Below, piece after piece: positions 1 to 10,941 of a stretch of DNA of 64,000 nt. Made by a program: the position numbers and the translations under genes. Origin of the DNA: Acanthamoeba sp. SK_2022b. Its lineage: Eukaryota > Discosea > Longamoebia > Acanthamoebidae. The notes under the pieces are model-generated. The model saw only the letters and a list, made by a program, of their open reading frames with translations. It searched no databases and was not told the DNA's origin. The stretch lies in NCBI GenBank assembly GCA_027943245.1, contig JANDJZ010000045.1, positions 1 through 64,000 on the forward strand. The letters run 5' to 3'. Each line of letters begins with the position of its first letter. Position 1 is the first letter of the stretch.

Positions 1-3000
1 GGCGAGCTCGAACAGGTTGTCCACGTTGCGCTGCACGTTGCCGATGTTCTGCTCGGTCACTCCAGGCAGCCTACGCAGCACGTCCTGTGCGCGCGCCTCT
101 CGGGTCAGCCACCAGCGACGTGACCGTGCCCGCTGCACGCCAACGCTGCCGCCCAGCAAAAGGTCGCGGAGGGGGGAGGGGGTTGAGCATCACCATGGGA
201 GCCAAGGCGGACTGGTCCTCGACGCCCTCGCCCGTCGACGCGTTCACTGTGGCCGGATCCGGCTGCAGCGGATTGTCCCTCTGTGCAGGGCACACGCGGT
301 CGTGTGTGGTGAGTGGACCGCGGGAGAGGGGCTCGCCAGCCGTCTCATCGATGGGAGAGGGAGCGGGGGGGGGGGGCACCTTGAGCAGGTCAAACATGTC
401 GGCCGTGACGTGCGGCGAGCGGCACCAAATGAGCCGCAAGCGCGGGAAGTGGAGGGTGAGGAGGGCCAGCTTGGACGTGAGGCTGTTGGGCCGTATCTCT
501 TCGCCCAGCTCCGACTCGGGCTACACACCGTCGTTGGTTCGGCAAAGCATGCGCGGGGTCAGCTGCTGGGCCCAAAACCACCGCCTCCGCCCCTCGTGGC
601 CCCGTGTTGTCGGGAGGGGGAGGGGAGTACGATGAGGCAGAACGGCTTCTCGGGGTCGAATTCGATGAGCAGCGCGTAGGTCTTGAACCGCCGCATCATC
701 GCCTCCGTTTGGTTGTACCTTGCATGATCGCGCGCGTGCGCGTGTGGGTTGTCGGCCGCCATAACTCCAGGGAAGAGGGAGGAGAAGAGGGAGGGAGAGC
801 GTCGTACAGTCTACCGGACTGGAAGGAGCCGATGAGATCGGGTATGCTCTTTCGCTCCACGCATATGTCGGGCGTCAAAATGTAGTCGCCCACCTCGAGA
901 TGGCACGGCACGACCTGAGGTCACACGAGCATGCACGCGTGCGCCAGTCATAAGCCCAAGCGCGTGGCGATCGGAGATCGGAGCAACACACACACACGGT
1001 GTGTACCTCAAATCCCTTCTGATGAAGGAACGACGGGAGCGTGCTTCGAAACTCGCGGTAGTCGACCAATATCTGCAAATAATAAACAAAAAAAATATGA
1101 ATAAACAATAAAAACAAATGAATAAATGCAACGACGCGGCGAGCTCAGGATTGGCCCGAGCCCACTCGGGAGGGAGGAGATCACCTTGCCCTTCTCCTTG
1201 GGCAGGATCTTGCGGCCCTTGCGGCTGTTGTAGGCGTCGTCGCCGAGGCCCAGGTCCTCCTCCCGCCACTCCAGCTTGCCGTCCTGCCCCTTGATCACCG
1301 TCATCGTCTGTGGGAGGAGAGGGAGCGAGACCGCACGATCAGCGAAGTCGGCGCAACGCAATGCGCACGGGGTAGAAGGTGAAGGGAGGGGAGAGGAGGG
1401 CTACCGCTTTCTGGTGAATGAGCCGTTCAAAGGCCTCCTTCTCCTTGCGCAGCGAGGACAGGTAGCGTTGCTCCTCGACCGAGTTCTGGTAGGTCAGGAA
1501 ATAGACGCGCAGAGGCGTGCCCGGATTGCTCGCCTTGTACATCTGCGCCGTGTGCGTGCGTGCGTGGTCATGAAGGTGACACGCAGAATGGGGGGGGGGG
1601 GAGTGGCCCGGGCTACCTCGATCTCGCGAATGAACTTCATGTCGGCGTCGTAGACGATCACGTACGTCGGCCGCAGGTCGTGGAGGAGATGCCTGTCGGC
1701 GCCCTCCAATGGGTGGATGACCACACGCGGGCCCTCGAGCATCTCGATCTGATTGGTGCCCAGCACAAAGTCGTCCGTCCACAGCGAATACCTGCATTCC
1801 CGCGGGCACGGCCACCGCCGGCAACGCATCAGCCAACGCTCGCCGAGCAAGGGAGATGGGGAGAGGGAGGGGCAGGGCGCGGGGGCACAGGGCAGGGACA
1901 AGTACTGGTGCGGCAAGGGGAGCTGGGCGGCGGCAAGCTCGGCCTCCATGCCCGACTCACCCTCCTCCCCTTCCTGCTCGCTCTTCTGCTGCTCCGCCAA
2001 GCTGCGGTGTGGTGTGGTGTGGCGGTGAGCGGTGGGCCGGGGGCGGAAACCAATCAAAGCGAAGACGTGCGGTGAGACCGGCCGCTGACCTGAGATGGGC
2101 GGCGAGTTCGGGGACAGACGCGTGGGCCAGGTCGTGCATGACGCGCTGCGAGCTGCCTCGCCCGTTCCCCTTGCCCTTCCCTTCCAATGGTGTTGTGCAC
2201 ACCACGACGCGTAACGTCAACTCACCAACCCGCCCTCTCCACTGGGAGCGCGAGCGCGTGTACGTACGTCGCTTGTTGTTGTAGACCTGGAACTTGTACA
2301 TCTCCGCCGCCGTGGGGCGTCGGTAGAACGCTTTGTTTATCGAGTCGGCCTCTAGTAGTCGTTCGAGCCTGCCACACGACCGATGGTCATCACCAACGCG
2401 ATGGGCTCGTTGGGTTTGGGGGGGGGGGGCGCTTGGCGTCGAGGAGCAGGTGGAATAAACGTGATCACGTACATTCGTTTGCCTCCGATCGCGAGAAACT
2501 CCTGCAGCTGCATGCAGGTGCGCTCGTCCTTGACCATGATCAGCGTCTGGCCCGATCCGCTCGCTGCGCTGCGCCACGACGCCAGGGGCGCACGAGTGAT
2601 GAGTCGATGAGAGACAGAGGAGACCGCCGCAACGCGCAGGCGCGCACCCGAGCTGGCGTTCAGTTCCTCGATCTCCTTGAGCACGTCGGCGAGAAGGTGC
2701 CACTTGGGGTTCTCCTCAAGGATGGGCACCGGCACGGTCTCCTCCACGAGCTCGTACCGGACCTCCTCCTTCTCCTTGTCCTCCTCCTGAGAGGAGTGCT
2801 TGTCTTCCGTGTGCGTTTCCTGTTCGTCGTCGGCCTTGCCCTCGTCATCCCCCGTCGCGCTCTTGTCCGCAATCTGTATTCATCCATTTCCGCAATGGGC
2901 CCGCGCGTCGTTCGATGCGGCACAGTCAACGGCACGGCACGGCACGGCACGACAAGACACGACACGCAAGCGAGGAGGAGTGCCGATGTCACACCACTTC

Positions 3001-3556
3001 GAACCGGGGTGGTGCTTCTGCTGCGCGACGCTTTCTGGTCACCTTCTTGCTGATGTACACACGGCTCCTGGCCAACTGCGATCCAGAGGAGTGAGGGCAG
3101 GGCAGGGCAATCGTGTGTGATGATGGTAGTGAGAACGATGCGGCACGCGTACAGTAAAGATCTTATTGGCAGCAGGCAGGAACAGCCAAATGGAGTACTG
3201 GCCAAACTCGTGCGTGCGCAACGTCTCCAGGTAACGGTTGTACGTCACGCAATCGTAGGACACGAGGTAGCTGGAACACGCAACAGCAGCATGAGCAAGG
3301 ACAGACAAGTGAAGGGCATGGAAGGGGCAGGCCGCACGTCAACAGATTGCGAAGCGTGCGCAGGTCGGAGATGAGTTGCTTGGTCTTGGGTCCCACCTGG
3401 TGCCATATCGTCTCCAGCTGCCTCTTGATGATCGTATCGAAGGACTTGAACAGCCCGTTCTCCACGGTCAACTCATCCACGTCCAACTAGCAGGCGCAGA
3501 TGTAGACAGTTAGCCGAAGACCGCCCACAACACAACGCACACGACCACATACACGC

Positions 3557-3623
<67 letters not shown>

Positions 3624-4656
3624 GAAACCTGGTTCGTTTTCTTCAGCTCTTGAAGACACGCATCCATCACCTGAACGATGGCCTCCTGTAACTGCTCCAT
3701 GGCTTTCGTCATCGGTTGGTAGAGCTCGATGACCTCGGGCTGGTGCGCGGTGAGCGTCTCGCCTACGGCCATGTGAAACCTGCGTGCAGCACACAGCGCT
3801 CAGCCGAACGTCGACACGAGCCCATGGTCATGCCGACTAAGGAGAGAACGAGTGGGGCGTGCCGTGGCCACAGGTAGAGGCGAGTGAGGAACAGGTGGCG
3901 CATGACCCGCTCGACGTGCGAGAAGTCGCTGACCAAGGCCTCCGGATGGTCGGTGAAGGCCTTGATGAAGCCGGTCTGCGCGTGTGGCATAAGACGAGAG
4001 GAGGCAAGCAGAGGGTCAGCTCACTCGGTCGTCGCTTCGTGTGCAGCACACGTGACGATGGGCGTGCCTTGTTCGATTCGCGAAAGAGGCGCAGAATGAA
4101 GGCCTCTGTCGATGCTTCTTTCACTCTGCACTCACGCACGCACGCAGTGACCAATCAGCGCCAGCCTCATCTGGGCAACGTCGCGACGAGGAGCTACCTG
4201 TGAGCTTGGCAGACGAGGAACCCGCTGATGAGGTGGGTAGGCACACGCTTCGTGAGCAAGTCCACTACCAGCGTGCGCGACGACATGATCAGCACTCCGC
4301 CTCGTAGGTACAGCGCTCCTCTGATGGCGCCAGCCCAGGTCAGCCATCCACCGGAGCCGGCGGGACAGAGCAAAGAGAGAGGAGGAGTGCCTTTGCTCGG
4401 CTGATTCTTCGGCGGCTACGGTGCGGGGCGGGTGCTTCATCAAGGGATCGAGCAGACGCAGGTCCTCCATGAGGTGCAGATGTTCATCTCTGCCGGGCCG
4501 CACGTTGAGGACGAACACCAGCCGTTGGGGGTCGCAGTAGAGCCGCACGAAGCTGGCGACGATGCGCTCCAGCCCCAGCCCCTTGCCCATCGCCAGCAAT
4601 CCATCTTCCTCCAATAAATCAGAAAAGATTTGCTTGTGGAATCCCAACGATGCCAT
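1..4656 (-). CDS. ERCC4: XPF/ERCC4 structure-specific DNA repair endonuclease (3' end outside window)
   Basis: Catalytic subunit of the XPF-ERCC1 nuclease, which cuts 5' of lesions in nucleotide excision repair and acts in crosslink repair in the nucleus. Reading leftwards from the ATG at 4656: the N-terminal SF2-helicase-like region ([11 protein letters not shown], then RGGVL and [11 protein letters not shown]), the conserved [19 protein letters not shown] and [15 protein letters not shown] stretches, a middle part matching DDRTC/ITFIPP and [15 protein letters not shown], and the ERCC4 nuclease motif [21 protein letters not shown] near 840-900 with the catalytic GD...ERK...D residues intact. 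[11 protein letters not shown] and [17 protein letters not shown] follow. The (HhH)2 domain begins near position 80 ([19 protein letters not shown]) and is cut by the window edge. There are about 15 exons; one intron carries a long CA/TG tract. The family is certain; some internal exon borders are not. Confidence 0.95.
3557..3622. repeat. (CA)n microsatellite in an XPF intron
   Basis: About 33 uninterrupted CA units. They lie inside the XPF intron between the exon ending LKKTNQ and the exon starting LDVDEL. Confidence 0.97.
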
Positions 4657-4760
4657 AACCTCCTCCCTGCTTCCTCTTACCAACCAAGATTAGAGCCTGG
4701 AGATTTAAATAAACAATTTCTTTTCTTCGAATTGTTATTTTGTTTTTTTTTGTGCCGACT

Positions 4761-5414
4761 CTACGAAGAAGACAAGGAGGTGGAGGAGAGAGGCAGGTAG
4801 GCGAGGGTCGACGAAAGATCGGAAGAAGCTCGTGGAGTCGGTGGTGGGAGAGTCACGGGCGAGAGCAGAGACGAGGAGAGGAGCGCCGCCGGCGTGATCT
4901 GGCCGCGCGAGGCAAAGTAGTTATCTACAACCGCCCAGAGGCTGTCGTAGGTGGTGCGCAGCCAGTCTAGCTCCTTGATGAGCGGCTCGAGTGTGTGGAA
5001 GAGGGCCTGGAGGAGCGGCCATCGCTGCGCGTCGAGCAGGGCGCACAGGAGGCTGGGCATCTCGCGCGCGAAGAGCAGCATGGACGACACCTCGGTCCAG
5101 CTGATGAAGAACGATGACGTGTGGAGCCTCTTGGTGAGAAACTCGATGAACGCGACGTTGCTGTCCAGCGCCTCCTGCTCGGTGCCGATGTGTCGAAGGG
5201 CGACGGCGCGGAAGAAGTGGAGTAACGCGCGGATGATCTGCAACAGCTGCCGCGGCGTGCCCCCGTAGTGGCGGTCAGCCCGGTCCGTGGCTTCCTCTAG
5301 CCGTTCCAGCTTCTCAAGCTCTACCTGCAGCTTTTGTCGCTTCTCTACAGCGGCACGCGAGTGAGTGACGTACAGCGAGCATTGATCTTACTCAATCACT
5401 AACTCGTTCGCTCA

Positions 5415-5484
<70 letters not shown>

Positions 5485-7748
5485 CAAAAGCGGAGTGCGC
5501 ACCAAGTGGCAAATAGTCTCCGCAGGTGGCAGCGGTGATGCCCTGAATGGATTCCATGATGAAGTCCTTGATGACCTCGGTGATGCGGCCGTACTTGTAC
5601 TGCGATACGTAGAGCTTACCCTCCTTCCAGTTCTTGTTCCACTTGGGCTGCTTCCGCGCGTACTCCATCTCGGCGTCGACTGGCACCCGGTAGTAGGCGT
5701 TCATCATCTTGAGCGTGAGCTCGTAGTTCTCGTCGTTCACCGCCCCGATCTGCTCGCAGATCTGCTTGCTCATGGTGAGGTAGTAGAACCCCTTGGCCAT
5801 CCGGCCCTCGCTCTCGTCCAGCACGCGCGACACGTTGGCGCTGTGTCGCAGCACGCACGCCACGTCGTAGTCGTTCGAATCGAACAGATCGCCGAGCAGT
5901 TCTCTGCATTGTTTTTGGCCCATAATCACACGAGAGGCCGTGTCCAGAGTGAGTCGCACATCTCGTATGAACTCCCTCTCTTTGCGAATAAGGAAAGGGT
6001 GGGCAAGGCGTGTGAACCTGCACTTGACCCAAAACTCCCGTGACCGCTGCAGATTGCCCACCACGAGGCTGCCTGCGCAGGTCAACAACGAAGAGCGCGT
6101 GAGCGTGCCGCGAGTGGCTGGACGAACGTGGGCGAATGGCTCTTGTCTGTTTTGTTGGTCGTGGAGGGCGTACCGCAGGCGAGCGCAAAAAATGTACAGA
6201 GAGCGAGGGGACTTCGCTCTTGCGCGCCGTCTTCGGAAGACACGAGGTACTGCACATTGCTCAGCTTTATGCAAGCCGGATTGATTGGACTGGAAACCAC
6301 ACCGACACACGACACGACAAGGTGTGAGTAACCAGCACGTTGGCCTTTCTCGACACGACACGACACGACACGACAGCGAGGGAGGCAAGCAACGCACAAG
6401 GCGGCCCATGACTCCTGTCGAAATACGCGGCAGTACTGGTGCAGAGTATCGATTAAATAGAGGTGGGCATTGGAGTTCCACACGCCGAAGCGCGCGGACA
6501 CGGCCTGCCGCTGCCCGCTGTCGGCCGAGAAGGAGGAGGAGGAGTCGGCCGGCAGGGGTGACATCGGGTTGGAAGAGGTGGAAGGCACATCGAGCGGCCA
6601 CAGATCGGCCTTGGATCGCTTGGTCTCACCGCGCAGCGGCACATAGTCGTCGTACGAGTGGCTGCGTTCGATGCGCGTGTGCTTACCGTCGTCGTCGTCG
6701 TCGTTGTCGCTCGATCGCTTTCGCTTCACGTCACTGCCCAGAGTGGCGCCGGCAGCGCTGCCGTTGGGAAATTGATCCAACGCCGAATGGGGAAGCGGAA
6801 ATGAGGCGAGTGCCGGCATTCGCGTGGCTTGGTCGAGGGTTTGTGGGCAGGGAGAGGACGAGGAGAGGAGAGCGTCGGCGTCGGATGATGTGGAGAGAGG
6901 GAACCCGAAGGGAGAGGAGGTCGCGCGGTTGTGCTGGGAAGACTGCAGACCGTGATCAGTCGCTGTCGCCCGTATGGTGCCATCATCCAGCCGGAAGGTC
7001 TGCTGGTAGCTTCTGTTGGGTGATGGCGGCCGTCGTTCCCTGCGCCTGCGCCGGGCGATGGCCTGGCCTTCGTCGCGGTCCATGGCAGCGCCATCGGCGT
7101 AGTGGTCCCGATTGCCGGCTGGGGCATCCTGTGTTCTCTTCTTGAGCGTGAGTCCGCTGTAGTACCAGCCCTTTTTGCCCTTGTCCACCACCAGGCGCGC
7201 CATCTGCACTCCGGGGAATACTCGCTTGAAGATCTTGCCAAACGACGCCGCGTTGGTGCACTCGAAGTTGTTCTGTTCGCAGAAAGCCACATACGACTGG
7301 TACACATGCCTCTTGAGCAGCGTAGCGCCCTCCTTTTCCCCGTACGTCTGTGCGAGCCTGCACACACCACAGTATCGGTGAGCGACCCGTTCTTGTGCTG
7401 ATCCGAGAGACAGAAAAGGACACGCTAGTGGAAAGATGGAAGAAAGCACGCTGAATCCCGGGATCTCCGCGAGGAATTGTCCAGAAAAGGAGAAAAATAC
7501 CGAAGGAACTCAAACAAATAAAAAAACAATAAAAACACAACAAGACGAGGCCCTAACACCATCTTAGGGAGACAACAAAGATGAAGGTGGTGGGCGGACG
7601 AGAAAGAGAAGCTTCCGCCAGGTGGTGTGAGAGAGACGAACCAGGACACTACATGCGGTACGGCTTCTTCACGACTGGAAAGAATAATTGCAGCCCCGCT
7701 GCCGCTGCTGCGCACACTATCGGTCGCCAACGGGGTGGGTGCATCCAT
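4761..7748 (-). CDS. RFX-family transcription factor (RFX-A)
   Basis: Predicted DNA-binding regulator. Six exons (7748-7642, 7357-6437, 6289-6174, 6072-6018, 5903-5503, 5344-4761) splice to 2184 nt, 727 aa, with every phase consistent. The RFX winged helix spans exons 1-2: the first intron splits a Trp codon just before LAQTYGEKEGATLLKR, followed by NAASFGKIFKRVFPGVQMARL and a KGWYYSGL strand, the typical RFX core. A Ser/Pro-rich linker with a KRKR motif and an Asp run follows. The last four exons encode a roughly 385-aa module (ERSPLALCT, FDSNDYDVACVL, YLTMSKQICEQIG) that I do not recognise and that recurs in RFX-C at 46.8-50.2 kb. Exon 6 contains a Glu/Leu/Arg helix. It is divergent from RFX-B. 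Targets are unknown; RFX proteins elsewhere bind X-box DNA. Confidence 0.92.
5416..5482. repeat. (CA)n microsatellite in an RFX-A intron
   Basis: About 33 CA units inside the last intron of RFX-A, directly after a GTGCGC donor (read on the minus strand). Confidence 0.97.
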
Positions 7749-8261
7749 CTTGATGTAAGAGCAGGGCCGCGCACAGAGCAGTGTGCTTTAGCGCGTGTCT
7801 CGTAGCGTGGTGTGTTGCTCTGCACAGGTGCCAGGAACAAGGCGGAAGAGGTAAGACGTCCCGGCGAGTTATTCGCGCTATCTGGAATGCCAAGTATTGT
7901 CCGAGGGGTTATGCGCACTCCGAGCCTGATGCGATTGGTGGGTCAGGAGATCGGCGAAAGGAAGAGAACGCGCTGTGTGACGTCAGCACGCTGCGCGGCT
8001 TTCAGGTTCCCGTGGTATCAAGGGGGAAATTGTCCAGCTCCCTAATTGCACTCGTGGGGCTAAACGATGATTTAACCGGACACGGTACGTAAATGGATTG
8101 GGGGACAATAGAGGAGATATAGCCAGGTCGGTGGGGTGATACTGGGGGGAATTAACCACCGACAAGACAAGCAATTTACGGGGGACAAGCAAGAAGCTCC
8201 CACACGCTGTTCTTCGCACTGCCCGCCTTGTGCCCACACCCCCCTCCCTCCCCACTCGCAA
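7749..8261. promoter_or_regulatory. Divergent intergenic region between RFX-A and RFX-B
   Basis: These 513 bp separate the start codons of two head-to-head RFX genes and must hold both promoters and 5' leaders. I see no convincing TATA box and no clear palindromic X-box, so the regulatory reading rests on position only. Confidence 0.5.
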
Positions 8262-10375
8262 ATGCTCAAACGCGCAGAGGCTCTGCCTTTGGTGAAGGAA
8301 TGGTGCGTTCGCTTCGTTCTATTTCTTTCTTCTTCCCTGTTCGCGTTTAATATTCGTTCGCTGCTTCTTGTCGGTCGACAACTGCGCGTGGCTGGCTCAA
8401 CGGCGGCTCTGTAACTCCTCCCCTTTCTTGTGGCAGGATCGAGGCCAACTTTGAGGAGAAGAAGGGCGGCTGCGTGGCCAAGCGCGACATCTTCGATGCC
8501 TACGTGGCCTTCTGCCGCGCCAACAACTACCAGTCGACCAATGATGCCACCTTTGGCAAAATCTTCAAGACCGTCTTCCCACAGGTGCAGGTCCGTCGGC
8601 TGGTCCGCCGTGTCAAGGCCAAAAAGTGGCACTACTGTGATGTCACCTACCGCAAGGGCTCTTCGCTCGAGGCCGCCTACGCATCCGCGTCTCCCACATC
8701 TGCCACCACTCCTCACCACGCCGCCGCGACCACAGCGCTCCAACAGGGGGTTGGCGACGACTGCGACGACACCGTCGGTGCTGCGTCGGCTCAGAGATGT
8801 TCCGCGCGTCGCAGCATCGCCAAAAAGCGAAAGCGAAGCACAGCCAAGAAAGCGGCACATCTCAGCTCGGACTTTGAAGAGGATGAGAATGAGGGAGAAG
8901 AAGAGGCGACCGCTACCAACACTACGGTGAAGAGGAGGAGAAGCAAGCGACCCGATGAAGAGGAAGGCGAGAACGACGACGACGACGACGACTACGACTA
9001 CATCGGCCAAAATAGCCGCGTGAACAGGACCTCGTTTTTCGGGGAAGAACTGCCGCGAGAGGCTGCCAGACACGAACCCGAGGAAATGGACGGCACGCCG
9101 AGCGCCGGAGCGACCAGCATGTGGAGCGACAGCGACGACGAATCTTCGGCGTCGTCGTCGTCGTCATCTTCGGCGTCGTCGTCCGCACACGCGTCGCCGT
9201 CGCTGCCCGACGCCTCGTCGCGCCCCAAGCCCACGCAGCAGTCGCACGAGGAGGACAAGGACCTCCTCCCCTCGAGCACCGACACGCCCGTCTGCCTCAC
9301 CCCGTCCGAGCGTGCCACAGCGCCCTCGGGCCTCATCGATCTGTCGGCGTCGAGCATCATCAACGTGTCCTCCCTGCTGCACTCGTCGTCGGCGTTCCCT
9401 CTCCTACGACGGGCGGGCGGTGGTGGCCAACTGGAGACCTCGACCTCCCTGCCGCCGTTCGGCCCCGCCACCAACCGGCTCGACGACCCGACCGCGGAGC
9501 TCGACGCCCCGCCTTCGCTGACGTCGTCGTCGGCCGAGATGTTCTTCTCCTACCAGCCCTCGTCGGCGACCTTGGCCGACTTGGTCAAGGCCGAGCCCAG
9601 CGTCGACACGGCTCCCGAAGAGAAGCCCGAGCGGCGGCCGCCGACCCCGACCGCCGGCCCGGCATCCGTGGCGGAAGGCAGGGAGGAAGTGGACGCGCCC
9701 GTCATCGCCCCGCGCGCGCCGCCACCTGCGGTCGCCCCGGCTTACGCTCAGACACAGGCGCAGGCCTTCCCCTCACACTACCCTACGCACCGCAGCTCTT
9801 CCGAGCCTGCGCCGTCGCCGTTCGAGGCCAGCCGCAACCTCCCCGTCCACTCACGCACCATGAGCAGCCTCCTGCTCGCTCATCCCCACCCGACCACCAC
9901 CTTCTCCCAGCCCACGGCAGCGCACTACGCGTATCCGCCACTCCTCCCACACCACACATCAGCGTCGGCCGCGTCGGCGAACCAAGCGTCGGCCTATGTG
10001 CCCGGCCAGCAGCACTACCAGCACAGCCACCAGCGTTCACACGCTTCTCATCATCTTCCTGCTCCACAGTCCCATTCCCAATCACCCCAACACCTTACGC
10101 ATCCGCACCAGCACCAGCAACAGCCACATCACTGCGTCTACCCTATCTCTTACTCCTACCCCACCATCATGGCACACCAGCCACCGCCACCACACTCGTT
10201 CGCTTCTAGCACGCTCCCAACACAGCCGGCGGCCATGTCTGGACACTACGCAACACACGGCAGCGGCCCTGGCCACCAGACGGACAGAGAGATGAGCCCC
10301 GAGTCGGTCGAAATCTTCATTTCGCGATTGCTGACGGACAAGAGTGGCGAGGTCATGACCCTCCGCCCACAGTAA
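8262..10375 (+). CDS. RFX-family transcription factor (RFX-B)
   Basis: Two exons, 8262-8302 and 8437-10375, give 659 aa. Exon 1 is tiny: it starts MLKRAEALPLVKEW and the intron splits the Trp codon, exactly as in RFX-A and RFX-C. The RFX winged helix continues IEANFEEKKGG, RDIFDAYVAFCRANN, NDATFGKIFKTVFPQ, RRLVRRVKAKKWHYC. The rest is low complexity: basic KKRKRS stretches (likely nuclear localisation), acidic runs (EEEGENDDDDDD), a long Ser tract, then His/Gln/Pro-rich sequence resembling an activation domain. The C-terminus (SVEIFISRLLTDKSGEV) may form a short helix. The C-terminal module shared by RFX-A and RFX-C is absent. An ATG further upstream in frame (near 8136) is possible, but MLKRAEALP aligns with the exon 1 ends of the paralogues. 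Confidence 0.92.
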
Positions 10376-10941
10376 GCGGCCGTGCGACACTATCACATAT
10401 GTGCCATAAACCCTCCGTGTCATTTGTTCCATGGGGTGCCAAGGACGAAAAAGGATAACGTCGTGGGGTGCCAAGGACGCTTTAGGAAAGTCAAAGCTGA
10501 AAATGAAAGGAAACGTAGAGAAATGGCCATTTCCCGCAGTGTGCGCTGGTCGAATGGGTTTTCAAAGCGTACCATTAATTCGTGGCATGCCAAGTTGGCG
10601 ACATGGTTGGGGACACTGGGCGGCGCGCAAGCGACAACGCTAAAACGAACTCCAACTCATTTCTCTTCTGGCGTGGGGCGAAGGTTATTGACAGAAGAGA
10701 GCAGGGCGCCCCTTGCGCAGGCTGAGTATCGACGCTGGCTCTGTGGGCGAGGGCTTTGTCTCGAATCGTTTCCTTTCTACTGCGGATCCCCCCTTCCGCC
10801 TCTTCATCTCTTTCCTCAAAAGTTTCATCTGCACTCCCTCAGCCTGCTCCCGTCACTTTGTCACCTCCAGCACGTGCTTCATCACTGGTCGTTGTCAACA
10901 ATCGCCATCTTCTTCTGCAGCGTGGCAGCCCAAGGGTAATC
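10376..10941. other. Intergenic region between RFX-B and the RhoGEF gene
   Basis: 566 bp without a supported gene; it should hold the RFX-B 3' end and the RhoGEF promoter. The only structure I see is an exact 16-bp direct repeat (TGGGGTGCCAAGGACG at 10432 and 10464, 32 bp apart). The open frame upstream of 10942 is GC-rich but lacks family features. Confidence 0.5.

Noticed and set aside
8005..8025. Weak X-box-like palindrome between RFX-A and RFX-B, which would suggest autoregulation
   Set aside because: Too many mismatches to the GTNRCC-RGYAAC pattern by eye, so not reported as a site.
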